A stretch of 64,000 bases of DNA, from the NCBI GenBank assembly GCA_030704615.1, contig CM060734.1:60716042-60780041 (forward strand), written 5' to 3'. Position numbers and translations under genes: made by a program. Source of the stretch: Takakia lepidozioides. Its lineage: Eukaryota; Streptophyta; Takakiopsida; Takakiales; Takakiaceae. This document shows positions 22,941 to 34,953 of the stretch, piece after piece (positions within the stretch are counted from its first letter, which is position 1; each line of letters begins with the position of its first letter). Below the pieces are notes generated by a model. The model made no database searches, had not been told where the DNA came from, and saw nothing but the letters and a program-made list of their open reading frames with translations.

Positions 22941-23976
22941 ATGGAGTCCCATGAAGAGTCTAAAAATCTATAGCAAATCAAAGCTAGCCTCAGAGGACCA
23001 ACAAAACAATTGCTAGAGAATGATCAGCTTTTACCCTTGCTAACCCAATTCAAGATACTCGAAAAGAAAAACACCGAAAAATTGTGGGCGAGAGAGCAAT
23101 CGCTGATCTACTGCGCCACATTACCGACCCAGAGTCTACAACAAAATTGCAAGCGGAGGGAGCAAATGCTATCTTAAATGTTTGCTATGAGAAAGAGAAT
23201 GTCAACAACGTATTAAGCTGCGGGGGAGCCGCAACCTAGTTGAGTTTCTCACTTTAGATGATTAGGAGCTTCAGGCCAATGCAGCAGGGGCGTTACAGAG
23301 CATTTACTTTCAACCAGAAGGGCGTAAAGTAGTACGTGGCCTTGGCGCAATTCCACCATTGGTAGTCTTGCTCTCCGTGGAGTCTGTGAATGTGAAGGCT
23401 AGGGCGGTCAGAACTCTTCATAACATGAGCTCAGACGTTGATGCTATTCGTATAATCAGGAAGAATGGCGAGATTCGATGGCTCATCAAGCTCCTCCAGA
23501 ATAATCAGCAATGTGTGTGTGGCTCAGCGGCAGGGGCTTTACAAAACGTATCGCGTGAGATGGCGAGTCACCTTCTCATTCGAGATAGTGAGGCCATTCC
23601 TTTGCTCATAAACTTGCTCACAAGCTCTGAGGTCCAAAACCAAATTTGTGCTGCCGGAACATTGTTGAATGTTTTGGGCCCTGAACTCAGCAACGAGAAT
23701 GTGCCCACAAAGGCTTCAGAAAAACATCGGCATGCCTTTGTTAGAACGGTGATAATCACACTCGTGGCTGACATTGTACAAAACACTTGCTTCACAGAAG
23801 AAGCTAGATCCTTAATCTCTCTCCAACCACCTTCCAGGCCTGTAACCATTTCAAACAAACAAATAATCTGTAACCATTTCAAACAAACAAATAATCTCTC
23901 TTCGACAATACTCAGCCCCACCCATCTCGAGCAAATATTTTGCAATGATATCAACCAACACTCGAAGGTTTCCTAA
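22941..23976 (+). pseudogene. Armadillo-repeat protein gene, duplication copy 2, disrupted 5' half
   Basis: The ATG at 22941 is followed by a TAG at codon 11, then indels and another TAG before LQANAAGALQSIY. From about 23283 the frame is open to 23976. It encodes ARM repeats: AIPPLVVLLSVESVNVKARA, EIRWLIKLLQNNQQCVCGSA, then AIPLLINLLTSSEVQNQICA. The tail is low-complexity, with a short direct repeat (gtaaccatttcaaacaaaca) near 23840-23890, and looks non-conserved. This copy keeps the 3' half missing from copy 1, as expected if it holds the original 3' end. With its start disabled, neither copy is a complete gene. The subfamily is not identified. Confidence 0.75.
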
Positions 23977-24698
23977 CGTCCACAACAACAAACTCGATCC
24001 AGCCTATAGCATGAAAATATTTTCCATAACAAGCACAGGTTTTGATGACACATTTGTCACTAAGGACTAGCAGACCAGATTGTGATGATTCTCTTACATA
24101 AATTGACTGATCCATCTAGATTGTCTGATCACGAGCAGAGTATAATGTATAATTTTTAGTTTATTTGCACGCATTACTACCCATTTAAAATCATCATTGG
24201 TGCTAAAAAACCGACCCGGCTGGTATGAAAAATTCCAATACCTAGATGAGGAACCTACCATGCTGGTATCATTGGAGAGAATTTTTTTTTTTTTAGTAAT
24301 TATAGCTTTTGCGTGATTCAATAGAAGGTGTGGGCTGGAATGCCATCGAACTGTCACTGTATAACCCTCTAAAAATGTCACTATGAGGCCAAATTAGACT
24401 AAAATGTGTGTATGCTGAAGGGTTGGAATTTGAACTCTCTGTATTGACAAAGTCACATTTGCATAAGTTATAGGTCTCTGGTCTTGTATGTGGGTTTCGC
24501 CGGGTATCGCATATCCCTATTGTTCTCTGTTCTCGGAAACTTTCACAGTACCCTACCAAAAGGTTCTCGAGTTCTCTGGCAGCCCCCCAAAACCTAACAG
24601 GTGACAATTAGGGTTCTCCTTTCACCGCCCCGAACCATATCTCGATTGGTCGCTGCAAATCTGGTAGGGTATCATGTTGATATGCACATATAGACATT
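23977..24698. other. No gene recognised
   Basis: AT-rich sequence with a short poly-T run at about 24285. Minus-strand frames show no domain. Confidence 0.5.
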
Positions 24699-24800
24699 AT
24701 GGATGCAGGATTTCAAGGGTCTATGAGCGCCTCTTTTGGCAGCTTTGGCGGCTTGCTTAATGGAGGCTTGCTTGGATCTGATTTTGAATTTGAAGACTAG
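24699..24800 (+). CDS. Small hypothetical ORF or first exon, Gly/Phe-rich
   Basis: ATG to TAG, 33 codons, with a compositionally biased product (SFGSFGGLLNGGLLGSDFEF). I recognise no family. It could be the start of a captured gene, the N-terminus of the adjacent LINE, or chance. Confidence 0.2.
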   Translation: MDAGFQGSMSASFGSFGGLLNGGLLGSDFEFED

Positions 24801-25235
24801 TACCATATCCGAGTTCATATTTCCAGGTTATTGGCATTCAGATACGATAGTTCATATCCGGATTGATTTTTTTTGTAAAGCACATATGCATACCAGATTG
24901 ATACTTGGAATTTAGGGCCCCCTCCAAAGACTTCAACCCGCCCACTCCTATACAACTCTTGCTACCATGGATTCTCACCAATACCTTTGCTTGGATAGGA
25001 GGGGGCCCAATCTAGGAGCTTCACCTCGATCCAGGGGAATGGAAATAGAAACTGAGGGATTCTCAGTCCCAGTTTTTCACCTACTCTGCTAAAAAAGCCT
25101 ATAGAGCTCTAAACAAGACCTCAACAATGGCCGCCAAGTGGAATAAAAGATGGGGGCATGAAAACTTTTAGGAAGACTCATTGGGAGGCCATTTGGGCCT
25201 TGGTGTGGAAAAAAACCAAACCCAGCCAAGATTAG
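24801..25235. other. Probable 5' part of the LINE remnant
   Basis: Broken frames lead into the LINE zf-RVT region at 25236. I cannot place the element's boundary here. Confidence 0.4.
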
Positions 25236-25845
25236 TACCTTTCTATGGCAAATTGCCAATAGGGTACTTAAAGTTGGGCAATACTTGAACTTCTAGGAAG
25301 CTCTACTCTGCACTTGCTGCAGTTTTGGATCACTTGAAACCCTGGAACATTGCCAACTCATATCCTATCAGGCCCCAGTTCTTATATGGCCTTCAAAGTT
25401 CATAAAATCCTTTTATACAGAGTGGAACCCATTTCCTGCCCCTAATGTGGCCCTACTCCTGAACTACGATAGAGGTTCAAAGTCCTTGGCCTCCAAATGC
25501 CCAGTCTTTGAGGAACTCAGGGGAGCCACCTTATGGCATATGTGGAGAGCCAAATTTAATTGGCCGCTGGAAAGATCAAACTCTACTGCTACTGTCATTA
25601 ATTTTACCATAATCTTCTTTGACCTTACCATTGCAGCTAAACTAGCTTGGAAAAAGGTGAGCGTAGAAATGGCCAAGGCTCCAGAATGTCAACACAGCCT
25701 CCTCGACCAATTCAGATCTATCTGGGGCAAAAGGGGCCTCATTTGCAGATGCTTTGGGACTAACTCCTGCGAATGGCCGAAGCAGATCCCTCCTCAGTGG
25801 CAGCATCAACGAACCCTCCTCTTCCGCTTCTCTAAAGTTTGACAA
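25236..25845 (+). mobile_element. L1-type LINE 3' fragment (zf-RVT and C-terminus)
   Basis: The plus frame starts with KISTFLWQIANRVLK and a C-rich stretch (LLCTCCSFGSLETLEHC). It continues through LRGATLWHMWRAKFNWPL to about 25842. The layout matches the 3' part of the LINE at 3.3-4.0 kb (KVSGFLWRLANRVLP, LWHIWKAH). It therefore belongs to the same broad plant L1 group, but is a different, diverged copy. No poly-A tail is obvious. Confidence 0.8.
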
Positions 25846-26589
25846 GTCCGATATCAACTTGAAGCTGCATGTCAAGACTTCCACGCCGCTGGATCACAAT
25901 CTTGGTGCGTTGACCAAGGACATCATATCTCTTGACCTCACAAATTTAATGTACATTGGTTGGTTGGTGGGTCCCTATATGCTTGGCAAAAGTGCCCTAC
26001 GAGAGACAAATTTAAGGGGGGCCTGCAGCAATTTTAAAAAGTGCCCTCCGGAGGCAGAAGAAGAAGAAGAAGACTCCGGAGGTAGGTTTAAGGCAGGCTC
26101 TGTAGCAATTCAACCACGGAGCAAGCTGCACGGCCTTTTTAGGACCCCGCCACGCTAGATTGCCGTTATTGGGCAGGTATCGTGACACCGTAGAGATGCT
26201 CTAAGGACCTTATTTAGGCCATGAACAATCTTATAAAATCCCATGGCTAAATTTTTTCTAGTTGAACATACAACAGTACCCCATCTAGACTTCAGAGATA
26301 GAATGGTAGGGTTGTAGGGTGGATTCCCCCAACAGGGTGCCCCCCTAACTTGACTTAGTTTAATATGTGATATAATATATTATTAGGTTTATATTTAATG
26401 GACAAATAATTTGATCTCGTCCTGCTGTTGTCCAGATGCTTATCCCTTTCGCCAGCCTTGCTCCCTGCTCTGGCTCAGCTGAGCTCCTCGATGTCTCCCT
26501 CTCTCCCTCATGCACAAGTGCCGAGGGTCAAAATTCTAGTCTAATAGAGAGTTATCAAATTATGAACATTAATTTTGGTCGCTAGAAAT
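25846..26589. other. No gene recognised
   Basis: Contains a short GAA-rich run near 26060. Open frames continue from the LINE but show no domain. Confidence 0.5.
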
Positions 26590-27665
26590 TCGACTAAATT
26601 ACAAAATCGAGTGTTGGAATGACAGTGTAGGTCGCACTTGGGCCTTGACATGGGAGACGTACTTGGATACATAGGAGATTGCATACTGGGCTTAGATGGG
26701 CTTTGACATAGGAGATGCATATGGGGAGATGCCCTTGGATACATAGGAGATTGCACTTGGGCTTAACATAACACAAGCCACTTGGGCCTCTACATGGAAG
26801 ATGTACTTTGATACATAGAAGACTGCACTTGGCTTAGATGGGCCTCGACATAGGAGACATACTTGGGTACATAGGAAATTGCACTTGGTCTTAGATTTCA
26901 ATTCTTCACATATGGGCCAACTCCAATATAGGCTACACTAGAAGTCGCACTTGGGCCTCGACATAGGAAACACACTGGGATACATAGGAGATCTTGCACT
27001 TGGGCTTACGTGACATTGGACACTTGGGCCAATGGCATAGGCTACCCTAGATAAGAGATATGGAATTTCAAGTGAAAAATAGCAAAGTGGGCTTTCTTGG
27101 AACAATGATATGATACATTACTTCTCAATGAGTTCATGGAAAATGGTAAATTGGTTTTTTTATTCTTTGTAACTTATAAACAAACATCCAACCTCATTTT
27201 AGTATATCGATTTCAATTCAATTCTTCACACATGGTCCTCGACATAAGGATGCACTTGGATACATGGGGGATTGCAGTTGGACTTAGATGACACTGGACA
27301 CTTGGGCCAACGACACAGGCTACCCTAGTCAATATAACAAGGTAGTTTGTTTGTTTGTTTTTTTTTTGTAGCGTTGAGATCTCCCAAACCGCGGGCCCCA
27401 GCCCTGGTGCTTGGTACCGTTGGAAAGCCCTCAATGAAGAGGGGCGCACCGACCTGGTCTCATGATTTTTGGACTTGCGATGTAGAAAATATGGAATTTC
27501 AAGTACAATTGGTCGCAGGAAATTCGTGAAAAATAGCAAAGTGGGCTTTACTGGAACAATGATGTGGAGATCTCCCAAACTGCACGGTCTATGGATACAT
27601 AGGGGATTGCACTTGAACTTAAACAGCACTTCGACACTTGGGCCAACGGCACAGGCTACCCTAGT
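26590..27665. repeat. Interspersed short-period repeat family
   Basis: Phrases such as cttggatacataggagattg, cacttgggcctcgacatagg and acacttgggccaacggcaca recur many times in loose order. They end with caggctaccctag. A unique-looking module (27365-27560, with ctcatgatttttggac) separates two blocks. Related blocks lie at 49395-49600 and 49690-50380. The open frames here are artefacts of the repeats. Confidence 0.85.
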
Positions 27666-28066
27666 AATATTGTGATAAGCTTTTTTTAATTCAAAGACAT
27701 TAACGTCGTTGAGAAAACCAAATATTCTACCGCAACCATGGGAGCAACAACGGGCATGATCATTGAAAGAGCTCGTGGATTCTTTCATCCTTGCACTGCC
27801 TTTGTTCCAAGATGCCCAATTATTCCCATGAATTAACAAGAGTTTTATTGTTCAACACGCTCTAACTTGGTAAGAAGTCATGGACATCATATCATCTCTC
27901 GTCCGACATGCATCGATTTATTCATGACGTAATATGTTTTGATTGTATAAAGAGGGGTACCACAAGGGGAAGAGGCTAGCTCTTGTCTATGCTAACTCAG
28001 GTATAACTCATGGTTATGATACAATATGGTTCTTTCTGAAGTGACTCTCATCAATGCAACTTAGCT
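27666..28066. other. No gene recognised
   Basis: Sequence between the repeat family and the cysteine-rich ORF. No feature seen. Confidence 0.5.
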
Positions 28067-28447
28067 TCAAAAAAGTATGATCCTAAGTCTATAATCCTCG
28101 TTCAGAACTTCATAGCCACCAGAACGGGATACCCCATCAATTGATTGTGCGCAGTTGTATGTTAAGGTACTCACATAATTCCCTATTGCGCTACAGTCAT
28201 AACAGTTCCAACTTTCTCCACAAATTCCAGCAGCGCAACTGCCAGTATCAATCATGGTGGTGCAGTAGCTTCCATATCGATTGGTTGAACAGCATTGCGT
28301 TGAACCAAGATTCCATAAATAAGAAATTACTGCCGAGCAGTCTGCAGTCAGAGGGCTAGCTCCAGAAGTCTCACAGACAGCCTGATTTTCGGCATGGGCT
28401 CCTGACACAACCCCCACCCGCACATGAATGCAGAGCAATATTTTCAG
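28067..28447 (-). pseudogene. Small cysteine-rich secreted-type protein, start codon apparently lost
   Basis: The minus-strand frame of 127 codons begins CTGAAAATATTGCTCTGC, where ATG would be expected. The frame is open upstream to a TGA without any Met. The first 19 residues form a hydrophobic leader ending SGAHA, a plausible signal-peptidase site. The mature part carries ten cysteines in about 80 residues (ADCSAVISYLW, TQCCSTN, GSYCTT, NCYDCSAIGNYV). It ends GGYEVLNEDYRLRI. The pattern recalls small secreted proteins of the Ecp2/Hce2 or KP4-like kind, but I cannot assign a family. It may be a pseudogene, start at CTG, or take its first codons from an upstream exon (a tcag acceptor-like site lies at about 28402). 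Confidence 0.5.
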
Positions 28448-29321
28448 CTCTAAACATGTTCTAGATAAGAAAATTGGTGGGATGGATGTGATGTTGTTTC
28501 AACCAGTACTGAACAACCCTGGACAATATTAACATCAGAACCAAATCTTTGACTCTCTTTCCATGGCCGGAAAAAGGAATCGTCTCAATTTGTGGTGTGT
28601 AGTACGTATTTATATCGAATAAGCAGTTTAGGTGCCTACACGATAGACAGGCAAGTCATGACTCATTTCAGTAAGCGGCAAATATCCAAATCAACATCCA
28701 GTATGAGATTGGTAGAAGACACATCGTGACAAAAGACCTAATTTCATGCCAATCTAGATCAGAGCACCCATAACGAGACTTGCAAAAGTAGTAGAAATGA
28801 ATATGGATGACTATGTGTGGAGGGGATTCAAACCAGTAGCCACAAGAAGCAACAGAAAGATGCCAAAATTGGTCAAAGCAACTCGGGGTAGTGCCATGAT
28901 AGTCTTTATCAAGAACTTAGAATAAATCCACCTGCAAGAAAATGTGGGCATGTTATTAGCTCGAATATTGTAGACCTGCTGACTCTGCTATATATTAGCT
29001 ATAATCTCAGCTATACATAAACAAGACCTCATAACAACTAACAAACGCTGTCATTAGTCACCATAAATACTCGTAAACCTCAAGGCATTGCCCACATACC
29101 GTCTCAACGCAAAGAGATGCAAGTTGGGCTTGTAAAAGTAAAGCGCTGAAAGGGAGTGAAGACTTGGATATGAGGTCTCATGTATTGTATATATAGTAAT
29201 GTTTCGTCCTTCATGCATGCTAGTCAATATATGGTAACGTAATTTGTTTGTTTGTTTGTTTGTTTGTTTGTTTTGTTTGATTTGTTTGTTAAATTGTTTT
29301 GTAGTATTGAGATTGTTTTTG
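28448..29321. other. No gene recognised; (GTTT)n microsatellite
   Basis: AT-rich spacer. A TTTG/GTTT run lies at about 29240-29292 just before the CACTA-type remnant. Confidence 0.6.
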
Positions 29322-29797
29322 AATTTTGAAAACTGGTGGGACTACACACGGTTCAAAAAATTGCGGGACAACTACGAATTAATCCACCAAAAAAAATAAA
29401 AAAAATAAAAGACCCCCAAGGAGTCGCTCCAATACAGCGACCCCCAGGTCATCGCATTTAAAAAATGAATTTTATTTTATTTTTCCCCCGTGGTGCTTGA
29501 AGCGACGCCCTGGGGCGTCGCTACCTCCCAACCGACGTCCGGAAGGTTGACCCCCAGTGCGTCGCAGCTGATCTGCGACATTGTTTTTAATTTTTCTCAG
29601 ATGCGACGCCTCAGGCATCGCAGTGTAGGATGTAGGAGGCATTTTTGGGATTTTCTGCGGTTGAGGTGGTCGAGATAGATCTAAATTTGAGCGACCCTCT
29701 GGGCGTCGCTAATTCACCAGCAACGCCGGCGTCACACGGTTCCGTGCACGCCACGCCGGGCCGGGGGCATCATTAACCCCCCCTAATTGCAGTAGTG
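29322..29797. mobile_element. CACTA-type transposon remnant, 3' end
   Basis: Ends in gcagTAGTG, whose reverse complement CACTACTGCAATTAGGGGGG is a CACTA-like terminus. Inward are many copies of GCGACGCC and GGCGTCGC in both orientations, which is the subterminal-repeat style of CACTA (En/Spm) elements. A core segment at 29322-29372 (cacacggttcaaaaaattgc) is shared with 54938-54998. The block around gaccccc...gcgtcgcagctg is shared with 60980-61900. No transposase is seen. Confidence 0.65.
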
Positions 29798-30761
29798 ACT
29801 AGACCAATTGAAAATATTTTGTCATCTCACAAAAAATCCTTTCTATTTTTTTAAAATAATAATAATCCTAAGTTGTAGATCCCCGTTCCGCTTCCGTGTT
29901 CCCACTTGCTACTCTACTCTCCCTAACCCGTATGAAGCTGGGCATGCCCCCTGCATGTTCCATGTCCCGTTTCCTGTCCCACTGAGCAGGCCTTGCACTT
30001 CTCTTTGCTCTCCTATCCAACTTTAGGGAGTAGCAGGGCAGGGGAGTGAGGAGAGTGGTTCTTTACGTCTGCTGTGGGATCATTTCCGATCATGCATATA
30101 TGATATAAGCTGCAGGCTGAGACGCAGACACTGACTAAACCCCTATACTCTTGTCTCACACTGTTACTGAGCAAGATACGAATAAAGTATAGAGCCCTGC
30201 TCAAAGATGTCATCAAGAGACGTGCACTATTTCATCTGTCGTAGAGGGCTGGCATCCCTTTACTTATACATGTGTAAGTGACCCTTATACATATGGTAAG
30301 GTACTTAAAGATTTTGTTTGAAAGGTCTCTCATAAGTTGGCCCTACCTCATTGTCATTGTCTCCCCATTAAGACCTACTGATCACTAAATATATCCATTG
30401 CTTCAATAGTTCCACTTCCCTCCTGCAAGAACAGTACACAAATCAGGGCCACCTTTGTTTATTTTGATAGATGATGCCGATAGAACAAGACCAAGCTTCC
30501 AGCCTTTCTCCAATAGAAAAAAAGGAGTACAATAATCTGAAAACTGACTTTCCGGGACCTTGTCAAGCCAAGACCCTGCTAGGTTAATACATGCTATAAT
30601 TACTATTTCAACCTGAATTTTGACAGAGGAAGCAGTTGGACTACCCGGCTAAGCAAATCTGTGATTTTTCAATATTTATGCCTAAAAGGCTGAAAAAAAA
30701 CATGAAAGTGCCTAATTCAATAAAATTCTCTAAACTCTACACAATTTCTATTGAAAGAAAG

Positions 30762-30794
<33 letters not shown>

Positions 30795-31369
30795 CATAAA
30801 TTTTCAAAAACAAATGACAATTCCCTAGGTCCATACAACCTCCATCGGACCTTCCAATGACTCCCGAACATCCTGCAGATGTTCATCGTTGAATTCTTGA
30901 TCACCATTCAAGTTAAGTATATCTGAGTCTTCGATGTGCAAGTTTCAGTGTTAGCCAGTGTCCTCCAGTGTTAGCCATCTCCAAATCTGCGTCTGTACCG
31001 TATATTGTGCTCTATGACACCATCTCCATTACAAAAGAGAGAGCACTGTTGTGAAGGACCGGACTTGTCCTACTACAGCATCCGACATGCGTTCCCACTT
31101 CTTTGTTGCTCCATCCTCTAGGGTTTGTCTTGGGAAAGAAGAGGGAGGCGATGAAAGGAGAGAGTTCCAAGTGATGAAAGGGTGCTTAAACATGACAAAT
31201 CATGGATGACATGTGCCTAATCTATATAAATTCTTTTTGAAAGTGCCTAAAGAGAAGATTCCAGATTTAACAATTATTAGGCACTAAAGTGCCTAATCTG
31301 CCCTTCCACTACGGTACCAAATTTTTCAGTGTCGAACATTTTAAGTCAGCTACATGTAGAGATGAAATG
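29798..31369. other. No gene recognised
   Basis: A poly-A tract of about 35 bases lies at 30757-30790. I found no plausible terminal exon for the tRNase Z fragment here, although one could be hidden. Confidence 0.45.
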
Positions 31370-31407
31370 GCTTACTGAATGCCATAAAGTGCTCCCTCCA
31401 AGTTGCC

Positions 31408-32161
31408 ACGCGCAAACTTCCCAACCATTGCTGCACACACATTAGATTTTTTGTCAGCTACTACATAGCTTATTTCAGCAACACTAGCATTGAAACACTT
31501 TTACCATCAAGAAGAAATAGGAGACTTGTAACCATCCTTGAACACTCTGCAATTGCAGTGAAGCAGCAGTTGTCCCACTCAGACCTGATGGGTACCAAGG
31601 TTTGGTAAGTGAAACAACTTGTGACACATTGTTTCATTGGATGAAATATATAATTAAATACAGGCCAACATTATATAGGTGTACAGATAACAGAGCTTAT
31701 AACCCACTGGCAGTGGAATGGCCTCGGTCTTTAGCAAGGCTGGCCTCGTGTTCCACCACAGTACTAGCCTCGTGGACCACAACATCTGCCCCCTGGGCTG
31801 CAACTTGCAACGACCGAAAGTTGCAAGTGTCCCCAAGAATCATTGGGCACAAGCATAATTAATTGAAGTTAAATTGCACTGAGATAAGGATGCAGTGAGC
31901 TTTGAGCTCCCCTCCTACCACGCTGTCCATATTTATTCTAATCTTATACAACTAGAGTTAGTAAGGTCTATTAAGGGGGCTTTGTTGAGGGGCGGGACTC
32001 GCAAGGTTTCCTTTGGCGCACTAGTAGACATAGCATCCAAAGCCAAAATACATCAACAGTTCCTCATGGCAGAAGAGAAGCAAAAATCTAGGTATAGAAG
32101 AAAATGACATACCCACTTTACGCCCTCTTGGTGGAGGGCCTAGCACATCTTCTGGCTTGAC
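31408..32161 (-). pseudogene. tRNase Z (tRNA 3'-processing endonuclease) gene fragment, three exons
   Basis: Minus-strand exons in family order. Exon A is 32113-32161 (VKPEDVLGPPPRGRKV, GT donor, AG acceptor). Exon B is 31708-31842 (ILGDTCNFRSLQ, then ADVVVHEASTVVE and RGHSTA, donor gtgggt). Exon C starts at 31430 (MVGKFAR) after a tgcag acceptor. These are metallo-beta-lactamase motifs of tRNase Z: the GDTC Asp, the VHEA motif and the RGHST His. Phases fit if exon B starts at 31842, but the two bases before it are AA, not AG. That may be a mutated acceptor. The N-terminal HxHxDH region and the C-terminal exon are not found. It is probably a gene fragment or pseudogene; a long-intron gene with missed exons is the alternative. 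Confidence 0.7.
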
Positions 32162-34953
32162 CTACATCCCAACAAAATTGCATGAAAAACCCTTATTTTG
32201 GAGGCACATTTGCATTTTATATTAGTGTGGTACAAGTTCCGGACCATACTTTAACAATGTTTGTCTCTTTTCCAAGAGCTTTGCACTTAACAGGTGCTCC
32301 CCAGCTATGTATATGCTCAACAACTAGTACTCCAAACTTCTATTAGGTATAAAGTAAAAGAGAGAGCTTATGGATAATGTCACACCCTCTTTTTGTCAGA
32401 TGATTATGTCGGAGATGTTTGTATCTCTAGATTCTTAGAGTAATGACCACAATTATTAGTCTACTCTAGTTTCTCTTAACCTTGACTCACATCTACGTTG
32501 GGATTATTCTTCAAAGACTTGTTCCAGGGATATCGATTTCCAGGTTCAGGCTTCCTACTTAGCTTGCTAATCGTAATTGTTCTCCAGGGCATCCGTCACG
32601 GTTCGCCGTGCGTTTAGGCTTTATGGCGGCTTATGCCAACATGGGTTTTAATTTTTTCCCTATACTAATTGTAATAAAAAATTAACCCAGGGCCACTGTC
32701 CCCTGTTAACCTTAAAAAAATAAAAAAAATAATCAATAAAAAAATCGGAGGCTGCAATATTGGAAAACCTATCTCCCTTAAAACAAGTGGACACTGCATA
32801 CTAGGACCCTTCTGGTATTTCCAATTCAAAATACCAGACCAACATTGGTCTCTACTCTCCGAAAATCCCCGAATCGATTCCTTGAGAGGTCAATTTTTGT
32901 TGAGGGCTGATTGGAGATCAATTGTAAGCTTTAGAAGTGGAAAAAAGAAGCTCACAAATGGTAAACCTCTGAATGCATATGTAACTTTCATTCTCTTCAT
33001 GTTATGTGTAGCTAGGCTTGTTCCCTCCCATGACATCAACGGAATGGATCATATGGAAGTTGGTCCTTAGATATAGGGACACTTAGTCAGAGCCGACAAT
33101 GTCGTGCATTGGACCAAAAACAAACAAAAAAAAAACTTTCTAATTTGACAAGACTCAAAATTGGAATTTGGAATGTGTACAAATGTGTTCGGTGGGTCCA
33201 AGTGACCATTACCATTTCTGTCCGCTTACAGACGTGCCATTGGCATAAGCTTTACAATCTACCTTATTTTTTATATGCCTAAGGGCAAAGAAGATGACAC
33301 AAATCTATTATCGTTATATCATATTATTGAGTTATTATTTTGGACTAGTTACATATGCAAAACAAGATGAATGTGATGTGACAAAGTGAAGTGTTCTTTG
33401 ATTACCAACAAGGAACACAAGTTGACTTTGAACTTACATCATCCGTCCCGTTCTTCTCAATACCTCCACGTGTTTTGTCATCACTTCACTATTCAACCGA
33501 GCTGCCACCATCGGCATTATTTTGTCTTTCCATTGTAAGAGAATTGCGCACAAGATTTACTGTTTGTAGATACAAATTGGTTCCCAACAAATCCATGATT
33601 ATCGCAAACACTTTGTAATTCTTAGCATGAGCAGCTCCCTCACAACTGCTTAGATTAAGAATATCGAAGAAGTATTGTTGATAAGTGGTTTGAGCAACAC
33701 CACAATATCTTTGTCATAAAACAGAATAAATAGATTGGAATTAATTAACATATTGAGAATTGTCAGTGTGACATTATCTTTCAACATATTGGTCAACGCA
33801 TTGCAGCGACCGTGCCAATTGTAGCATGGTAGGCTCTTGACCCAATTATTGAATTTTACATTGTGTGTTTTACACAATAAAATTACTTTACGAAGTACTC
33901 GTGACTACCTTTAGTCATGTGCTGATAGTTAGATTCTTACCTATGGACGACATGCATATTATTTTGTATATACCATATAACCGCTTGTTTATGTGAGTTT
34001 AAATGAGCATCTTGACAAGTATGCTTGCTAGTTTACAGTTTAGTGCTCTTTGTAATTTGTAAGATGTTGGCCATGATATAAATTATAAAGACTCTTTGTG
34101 ATTTGACATATTCCCATGTATTGCATTCCCAATAGGTTATAATGGGCCCACTAGGACGACATAGGTGCATTTAGGAGTTTTCTTGGAAATTGTCTCTTAG
34201 TAGTATTTTCTTTGTTTTGATTTAACAATAGAAGAGCATGAAGTTGAGTTCACAACTATTACTACGGATAGCAAAGATGTTAGTGGAATTGAGAAGTTTG
34301 TTGGTGCAAAGTTTGCGCCCTAGAAGTTCCAGATGCAATTTATTATTCCGAGTCAAGCCTAGTGCAAAAAAAATAAATAGATGCGAGTCATATGAAGGTA
34401 TTTGGAAACATAGCCTAATATGTGCATGTACCTGAGCAATTGAGAAAAAAAACTTGATTCCAAGAGTCAGAAACATGTATTTTTGTTGGTTACAGTAAAG
34501 AGAGTAATGCTTACAAACTTTGGAATGAAAAGAAGATTAGAAGATTATAGTAAATAGAGATTTTCTAGTTGACAAGGAAACTAGATTTACCCAAACCAGA
34601 TTACTGCAGAAGACACAGTTATAAGAGCACAGAGTAGTGAGAATCTGTCGTCGTTCCCTACTCTTCAATCTACCATAGAGCAACAACCAGTTCACTGGCT
34701 AAGGGTCAAGCATCTATGGAATTGGACGAACACCACTCAGAAACCCAATAGAGAATAACATTATGTAGGAGAAAATGTCAAGAAACAACGTCCGACGATC
34801 CGAAATCAGCATCGACAACGATGGGACCTGTAGCTATAGGACGTACAGATCAACATATTTTCATGTGAATGTTGGAATTGAATTGTCAATCAAGGCCATA
34901 TGTACTGAATTTGGAAATCAGTGAGCACCCATAGTGCAAGAAGTCTTGAAGAC
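32162..34953. other. Gene-poor interval with a dispersed repeat
   Basis: About 33007-33370 matches 37026-38160 in pieces, sharing tcccatgacatcaacggaat and later gcaaagaagatgacacaaat. No coding domain seen. I found no upstream tRNase Z exon. Confidence 0.55.

Noticed and set aside
26541-27839. Minus-strand frames of 60-208 codons rich in repeated SPSAISYVSK-like phrases
   Set aside because: They are translations of the short-phrase DNA repeat, not proteins.
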